NCBI GenBank assembly: GCA_003254925.1 | Contig: QANZ01036432.1 | Location: forward strand, 1 to 64,000 | Direction of reading: 5' to 3' | Source of the DNA: Chamaecrista fasciculata | Taxonomy: Eukaryota; Streptophyta; Magnoliopsida; Fabales; Fabaceae | DNA length: 64,000 nucleotides | In this document: piece by piece, positions 58,353-64,000 of the stretch | Position numbering within the stretch: position 1 is the first letter of the stretch | Layout of the letters: every line of letters begins with the position of its first letter | Translations under genes and position numbers: made by a program | Notes under the pieces: model-generated | The model's input: the letters and a program-made list of their open reading frames with translations, nothing else | The model's database searches: none | What the model was told of the DNA's origin: nothing

Positions 58353-61300
58353 ATGGCATCTGGATCGTCTGGTCGCGGTAACTCCGCCTCCAAAGGGTTT
58401 GATTTTGCCTCCGATGACATCCTCTGCTCATATGAAGACTATGGCACTCAGGATTCATCGAATGGCAATCACAGCGATCCCGGCATCACCAACAGTTCTG
58501 CCAAGGTATTTATCGATGGGTCGTTTTCGGGCTCGCCTTTCAGTTGATTTACTTTTTTAGGGAAATTCCCCAATTGGGTCTGGATACTTTGAAAGAATTA
58601 GTGGTTAGGGTTTAGGAGATTTGACAATTGACATTGCTTTAGCGAAACTTTGTTGATTATGGATGCTGGTTTTTTTTTTTTAAATCTGAGTGTTTCTTGT
58701 TGATGGATGTTTGCGAATTGCGGTTTTGTTTTGTCAATCTTTGTTCTTCTCGCGATTCTTGGACTGTATGGGGTGCTTGGAATATGCCTTTATATCTGTT
58801 ATTTGGAGGGAATTCGGATTTTGTGTTCTTGTGTAGATTTTATTTTAGGAAAAGAGCTGAATCTACGTCTGGTTTTGTTAAATTGGGTTTCCATTTTTTC
58901 GAGGGGAAAAGAAAAGGGCAGGGTTCTTGATTAATGCTACAATTTGGATATGAGCAATCCAAATCTATCTGTCTTTGAATTTTCGAAATGGATGGGTTAC
59001 GCCGGAGGTGAAGTTACTTTGGATCAAATACCGTGTTTTGTTGCACATTGGTTTTCAGTGGTCCGTTATTCTTCACCTCAACTGATGAAGATGACTGGAT
59101 TTATGCTCAATTGGGACTCTTTCATTCGTTGCTTTCATTTATGGTTTTCAATACACTGGTGGTTGATTCAACCTTGCAAACCTGCGAATTGTGGTTTCTT
59201 TTTGGATTACTTTGGTTTGATTAAATGGGGATAGGAATGTGAAAATTGGTCTAGGGAGCTTCATTATATTAAGCAAAGGTACTAGGGGGTCTTTGGGCTT
59301 TGATGGAATGAAGATTGCAGTTAGCGAACTAGAAGATTATTTGATGGGGACTGATAGAGAACGTGCTTAATAATTTGTTATTCAGATAGGAAAAGCCATA
59401 AAGTTACTAAAGGGTTAAATTGGTTGTCATTGATATTAGATAACTAGTTTCTCATTCTGCCATGAAGTTTTTGGCTTCCATTCCTTTGAATTTGAATTTT
59501 GTGACAATTCTCATGCCTATTGCTTTTCGCCTGCTTGTTTATGATTGTAAGTTTGTAACAATTATGCATCAAAGGTACCTTGTATGCCTATCTTGTAATT
59601 TTGAATCTCAAATTCTCAAACTCTTCTTTTCAGCCGGATTTTCACAAAACAAGGATGTCAAGGACTTCAATGTTTCCTGCTGCTGCCTATAGCCCACCAG
59701 AAGATTCTTTAAGCCAAGATGTGATAGCTACAGTAGAGAAGAGCATGAAAAAATATGCTGACAACCTGATGCGGTTTCTTGAGGGCATTAGTTCAAGGCT
59801 ATCACAGTTAGAGTTATATTGCTACAATCTTGACAAATCTATTGGAGAAATGCGAGCTGACTTAAATCATAGTAATGGAGAGGCAGACACAAAGCTTAAA
59901 TCCCTTGAGAAACATCTCCAAGAAGTAAGTTATATCTTTAATTGATAGTATTTTGTGTAACACTCGTATTATGCTCTCTGATTCCGCATGTTCTGGTCTG
60001 TGCTTGATGATTGTTTACAGCTCGTTAATCCAAGAAACTGTCTTTTGAATGGATGAATGGTGGGAAGTGAGGACATAGTGGTCACATCACCTTTGGTTGA
60101 GTGATTTTCACTAGAGGGATATGTGGATCGGATTTAAAATTTTAACTAATCGTATTTGTGATTTTTTGTTTTGTTATATCTTTTCATTTCTTATAGACAT
60201 GTCTGTGTGCATGCTGGGAAAACTTTAGAATAAAAGAAGCACTTTTATACTTAATCATAAATTTTCCTCCATGATGTGTATGTTCCAGCCACTGTCTCAG
60301 TCTCAGGCTGCCTCTTAGCATTGTTTGGAAGTGCGACTTCTGACTTCTAAATCTTCCCTATATTATAATATACTTGTCTGGTCAGGGTTATCTATTGCAA
60401 ACTGGATTTTGATCCTGTGTTGCTCAATCAGTAGTCATTCATTTGTCTGAATGCTTTTTCTCCTTGCCACAATGCTTTTTCCCCTCGTTCGCTTTTATTT
60501 ATCTAATTTCTATTATTGCCTGTGTAGGTCCACAGGTCTGTACAAATTTTAAGAGACAAGCAAGAGTTAGCTGAGACTCAGAAAGAACTAGCCAAGCTTC
60601 AACTTGTTCAGAAAGAATCATCTTCCTCGACCCATTCGCAATCAAATGAAGAGAGATCTTCCCCTGCTGCCACAGATTCTAAGAAAACCGATAATCCATC
60701 AGACACACACAATCAGCAGTTAGCTCTTGCCTTGCCCCATCAAATGATTCCGCAGCCTGCAGCACCCCCCTCTCAACCTCAAGCACCAAATGTGAGCCAA
60801 GCCACACAGCAACCACCTTATTACATGCCTCCCACCCCATTACCCAATCCACCATCTGTTGCACAGCTTCCCCAGAATCAGTATTTGCCTTCTGATCCAC
60901 AGTATCGATCGCCTCAACTGACTTCTCAAGTGACTCAGACCCCACCCGGTCAACAATATCCTCAGTATCAGCAGCCTCCACAGCAACAGCAGCCACAACA
61001 ATGGCCTCAGCAGGTACAATCTCCACAGCCTCCTCCTTCAATGCAACCTCAAATGCGACCACCCCCTACTGTTTATCCTTCGTACCCACCAAGCCAAGCT
61101 ACAAGTCAATCTCCCCCGGAAACTTTGCCAAACAGCATGCCAATGCAAATGCCCTATTCGGGGATTCCACCCCCAGGATCTAGCCGCGCTGATGCCATGT
61201 CATACGGAGGATATGGCGGCGGCAGAACAGTTCCGCAGCAACCTCCACCCCAGCAAATGAAGGGCTCTTTTGCGGCACAACCGGGTGATGTATATGGAGC

Positions 61301-61673
61301 CACTGGGGCTCATCCTGCACTCCCTCCTGCTAGTGGATACATGATGTATGAAGGTGAGGGAGGAAGAACACATCATCCACCCCAACCTCCTCCTCATGTT
61401 GCTCAAGGTGGATATCCTCCAAGTAGTGCCTCCCTTCAGAACCCAGGTGGTCATAATATGATGGTCCGAAATCCGAATCAGTCGCAATTTGTTCGCAACC
61501 ATCCTTACAGTGAACTGATTGAGAAATTGGCGAGCATGGGATTCAGAGGTGATCTTGTGGCAAGCGTTATCCAGAGGATGGAGGAGAGTGGGCAGCCTAT
61601 TGATTTCAACTCAGTTCTTGATCGTTTGAATGTGCATGGCTCAGTGGGTCCCCAGAGAGGATGGTCAGGATGA
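58353..61673 (+). CDS. FLOE1: FLOE1-type prion-like protein with DUF1421 domain (529 aa, three exons)
   Basis: Exons are 58353-58505, 59634-59924 and 60528-61673, all phase 0, with GT-AG introns of 1,128 and 603 bp. The protein starts with a short Asp/Ser-rich segment (MASGSSGRGNSASKGFDFAS). A conserved helical/coiled-coil part follows (about 64-180; MKKYADNLMRFLEGISSRLS, LQLVQKESSSS). Then comes a long Gln/Pro/Ser/Tyr-rich disordered part (about 215-470) and the C-terminal DUF1421 domain (about 475-515; LIEKLASMGFRGDLV and RMEESGQPIDFN). In Arabidopsis FLOE1 forms water-dependent condensates in seeds and restrains germination under low water; the Asp/Ser-rich and Gln/Pro/Ser-rich parts tune phase separation. 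The length is a little above the Arabidopsis protein. No damage is seen. The symbol is given by domain order and sequence likeness, not by synteny. Confidence 0.88.
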
Positions 61674-61737
61674 ACAACTTAACTTGTCTGCATTCCGGAA
61701 TGTGCTGTTTGAACTATGCGTTTTTTATTATGCATGG

Positions 61738-61743
61738 AATAAA
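61738..61743 (+). terminator. Poly(A) signal of the FLOE1-type gene
   Basis: AATAAA lies 65 bp after the stop codon, followed by a TGTAATGTAAT-type downstream element. Confidence 0.7.
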
Positions 61744-62062
61744 ATTTGATGTAATGTAATACGTTGATACCGTATATAAATGTATGAGGATTTTATATCT
61801 TGTGATGAGTGATGACTTTCTTTTCTTGTCATATCCATCACTGACTCTCAAATATTTATATTTTGCTATCACTTTGTTAGCCTTTTTTTTTTATAGCGTA
61901 GAGTCTTGAACATTGATTTTTCTTCCTCTGTTGAAATGTTATTTTATCATACCCAAAAATCTCAATGAAAATACAATAATTCAAATAAAAGGTTGAACTA
62001 AGAACGCAAAAATATCTTATCCCTCAATAATTCCCAATTTTTCCGGTGTTGTTTTTCATAAC
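61744..62062. other. Spacer between FLOE1 and the callose synthase pseudogene
   Basis: It contains AT-rich sequence without a gene. The start-side promoter of the pseudogene is not recognisable. Confidence 0.4.
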
Positions 62063-64000
62063 ATGAATTTTCGCCGCCGTCACCCTCCGGCTTCTCGATT
62101 GGCTCGCTCTCTTCTTTGGATGCCTCTGATTCCGAAAGACACCCATTGGTGCTCTTATTTGGGAAAGAAATCCAACGTTTGGATTTCCGATCAACGGAGA
62201 GACCTGCTTTACGTTTCCCTCTACCTCTTGATTTGGGGTGAGGTTCCGATCATCTTGGAGGATCACATCGATGAGAACACCGGCCAGCCTGTGATGCCCT
62301 CGATTTCTGATGACAACGCCTTCTTGAACTCAGTGGTGGAGAACAGTAAGAATGGTACTGCACCTCACAGTACTTGGACAAATTATGACCATATAAATGA
62401 GTATTTCTGGAGTGAGGTGAGGTGTTTTCAGAGGCTAAAGTGGCCTATGGATGTTGGTAGTCACTTCTTTGTGTCATCAAAGCACGTTGGTAAGACTGGG
62501 TTTGTGGAGCAGAGGTCGTTTTGGAGTTTGTGATGCTGATACTACTGTTTCTCCAAGCGGCAATTATTGTTGCTTGGGAGGAGAAGACATATCCTTGGGA
62601 AGCATTACAGGATCAGGATGTGCAGATTAGGTTTTTAACAATTTTCATCACATGGAGTGGTTTGGGCTTTTTGGAATCTTGGCTTGATATAGCAATGCAT
62701 TTGAGATTGGTTTCAAGGAAAACCGTAGTGCTCGGAGTGAGAATGGCCCTTAAATGTATCGTTTATGCAGCTTGGACTTATTTCTTTATTGTATTACATA
62801 GAAGGATATGGACTCAGAAACCAAGATCGAATGTGGTCTCCAGAGGCAAATAGTAAGTTGTCCACTTTTCTTTGGGTTGCATTTGCTTTCATCTTTCCAA
62901 CACTCCTAAATTCAATCCTATGCAAAATTCCTTGCATTAGATATTTCATTGAGAACATAAATTGGAGAATTTTTTACATGCTATCGTGGTGGTTCCAGTG
63001 GAGATCTTTTGTTGGTCGAGGTTTAAGAGAAGGTTTTGTTGAAAACATTAAATACACTCTCTTCTGGATTGTGGTTCTGGCAACAAAGTTTTGTATCAGT
63101 TTCTTCCTTCAAGTTAAACCCATGATTGCTTCAACAAAGTCACTGTTGAAACGTAATGATGTTCAGTATGAATGGCATGAGTTTCTTCATCACAGCAACA
63201 GACTTGCTATAGGACTATTGTGGCTTCCTGTTGTCTTGATCTATCTAATGGATATTCAGATTTGGTATTCAATATATTCATCTTTTGTTGGGGCAGCTGT
63301 GGGGTTGTTTGCACACTTGGGTGAGATTCGACATATGCAACATCTGCAGTTGAGGTTCCAATTTTTTGCTAGTGCTATCCTATTTAATCTAATCCCACAG
63401 GATCATATAATGAATGCAAGAGGGACACTGAGTATCAAGTTTAAGGATTCCATCCACAGGTTGAAGCTCAGGTATGGGTTTGGCCAGCCCTACATGATGA
63501 AGCAAGAATCTAACCAGGTTGAGGTCAAAAAGTGCGTTTTGATATGGAATGAGATTATTACATCATTTAGAGAGGAAGATATCATCTCTGACAGAGAAGT
63601 TGAACTGCTGGAGATGCCACCTAATGCTTGGAATGTGAGGGTTATACGCTGGCCATGTTTTCTTCTCTCCAATGAGTTGCTGCTAGCACTCAACCAGGCC
63701 AAAGAACTAGCTGATTCTCCAGATAGACGGCTTTGGAATAAGATATGCAAGAACGAATACAGGCGATGTGCTGTTATTGAAGCATATGATTGTATCAAGT
63801 TCTTGCTCCTTGAGATTATCAAAACTAATAGTGAAGAGCATTCTATTGTGACAGTCCTGTTTCAAGAAATTAATCACTCTCTTGAGATTGAGAAATTCAC
63901 TAAAACATTTGAAATGGCTGCGCTGCCCCGGCTTCATAGCAAGTTGATTAAACTTGTTGAGATCATATTGAACAAGCCCCAACAAGATTCTAACCAATTG
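62063..64000 (+). pseudogene. GSL: Callose synthase (glucan synthase-like), degraded, runs off the window
   Basis: The sequence matches the N-terminal cytosolic and first membrane part of plant callose synthases, which make 1,3-beta-glucan at the plasma membrane. It reads WCSYLGKKSNVWISDQRRDL, LLYVSLYLLIWGE and then VPIILEDHIDENTGQP. The likely ATG (62063) leaves a far shorter N-terminus than the family, and residues usual after IWGE and after SVVENSKN are missing. After FWSL the frame hits TGA (62531) because part of the following segment is lost. It resumes at VMLILLFLQAAIIVAWEE (62530) in another frame, then shifts back near 62818. From 62819 a frame is open for 394 codons to the window edge (ENINWRIFYMLSWWFQWRSF, VKPMIASTKSLLKRNDV, VEIILNKPQQDSNQL). 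The sequence is nearest to the CALS11/CALS12 group, which has few introns. Sequencing error cannot be excluded for the two shifts. Confidence 0.75.

Noticed and set aside
58225..58560. Longer plus ORF over the FLOE1 exon 1
   Set aside because: It is another frame over a spliced exon and retains intron sequence; the conserved protein is read from 58353.
60679..61062. Minus-strand ORF of 127 codons
   Set aside because: It is antisense to the Gln/Pro-rich exon of the FLOE1-type gene.
1..64000. CRISPR array, prophage or bacterial operon
   Set aside because: No direct repeat-spacer array was seen; all content is plant nuclear, with introns and plant retrotransposons.

Overview
The window is nuclear DNA of a flowering plant, most likely a eudicot. 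The evidence is spliced genes with GT-AG introns, AT-rich intergenic DNA, plant LTR retrotransposons (Ty1/copia primed by initiator tRNA-Met, and Ty3/gypsy of the Athila type), Helitrons, and three host loci that match plant-only families. I cannot name the species. Three assembly defects matter: N gaps at 13820-14000 and 42823-43716, and a 4,512-bp block (6855-11366) between two single Ns that copies 16418-20929 base for base.

Left two thirds (1-42822): nested transposons. A plus-strand copia element (tail and 3' LTR, 1-2144) sits inside a Helitron helicase gene whose 3' end is at 4093. A minus-strand Athila-like element, here called G2, runs from its 3' LTR (4094-5429) to its gag (about 42081). 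It was hit by a plus-strand, pol-less gypsy element G1 (about 6066-16728), by copia A (18118-38863, target duplication attct) and by a second-subfamily copia LTR (from 42082). Copia A was itself hit by copia B (21576-33882, target duplication gtaaa). Copia B carries a third LTR (28825-31023) and a second primer-binding site, which points to a further insertion followed by recombination. All copies carry stops, frameshifts or deletions. The longest intact frames are the G1 protease ORF (442 codons), a copia reverse-transcriptase fragment (307 codons) and the G2 reverse-transcriptase frame (660 codons).

Right third (43717-64000): host DNA with small transposons. On the minus strand is a two-exon gene for a conserved 78-residue protein of unknown function (44127-44523). 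On the plus strand are a three-exon CASP-like membrane protein gene (53845-54928), a three-exon FLOE1-type gene for a prion-like, condensate-forming protein with a DUF1421 domain (58353-61673), and a broken callose synthase gene (62063 to the window end). Between them lie two solo LTRs of one family with 5-bp target duplications, two short non-autonomous Helitrons with matching ends and A/T insertion sites, a Mutator-like foldback element with a 9-bp target duplication, other foldback repeats and an ATA microsatellite. The host genes show no obvious shared pathway; they are ordinary neighbours. I found no clearly new biological system. The most unusual features are the duplicated assembly block, the recombinant three-LTR copia complex, the pol-less gag-protease element with a new C-terminal tail, and templated-looking filler in a rearranged LTR.
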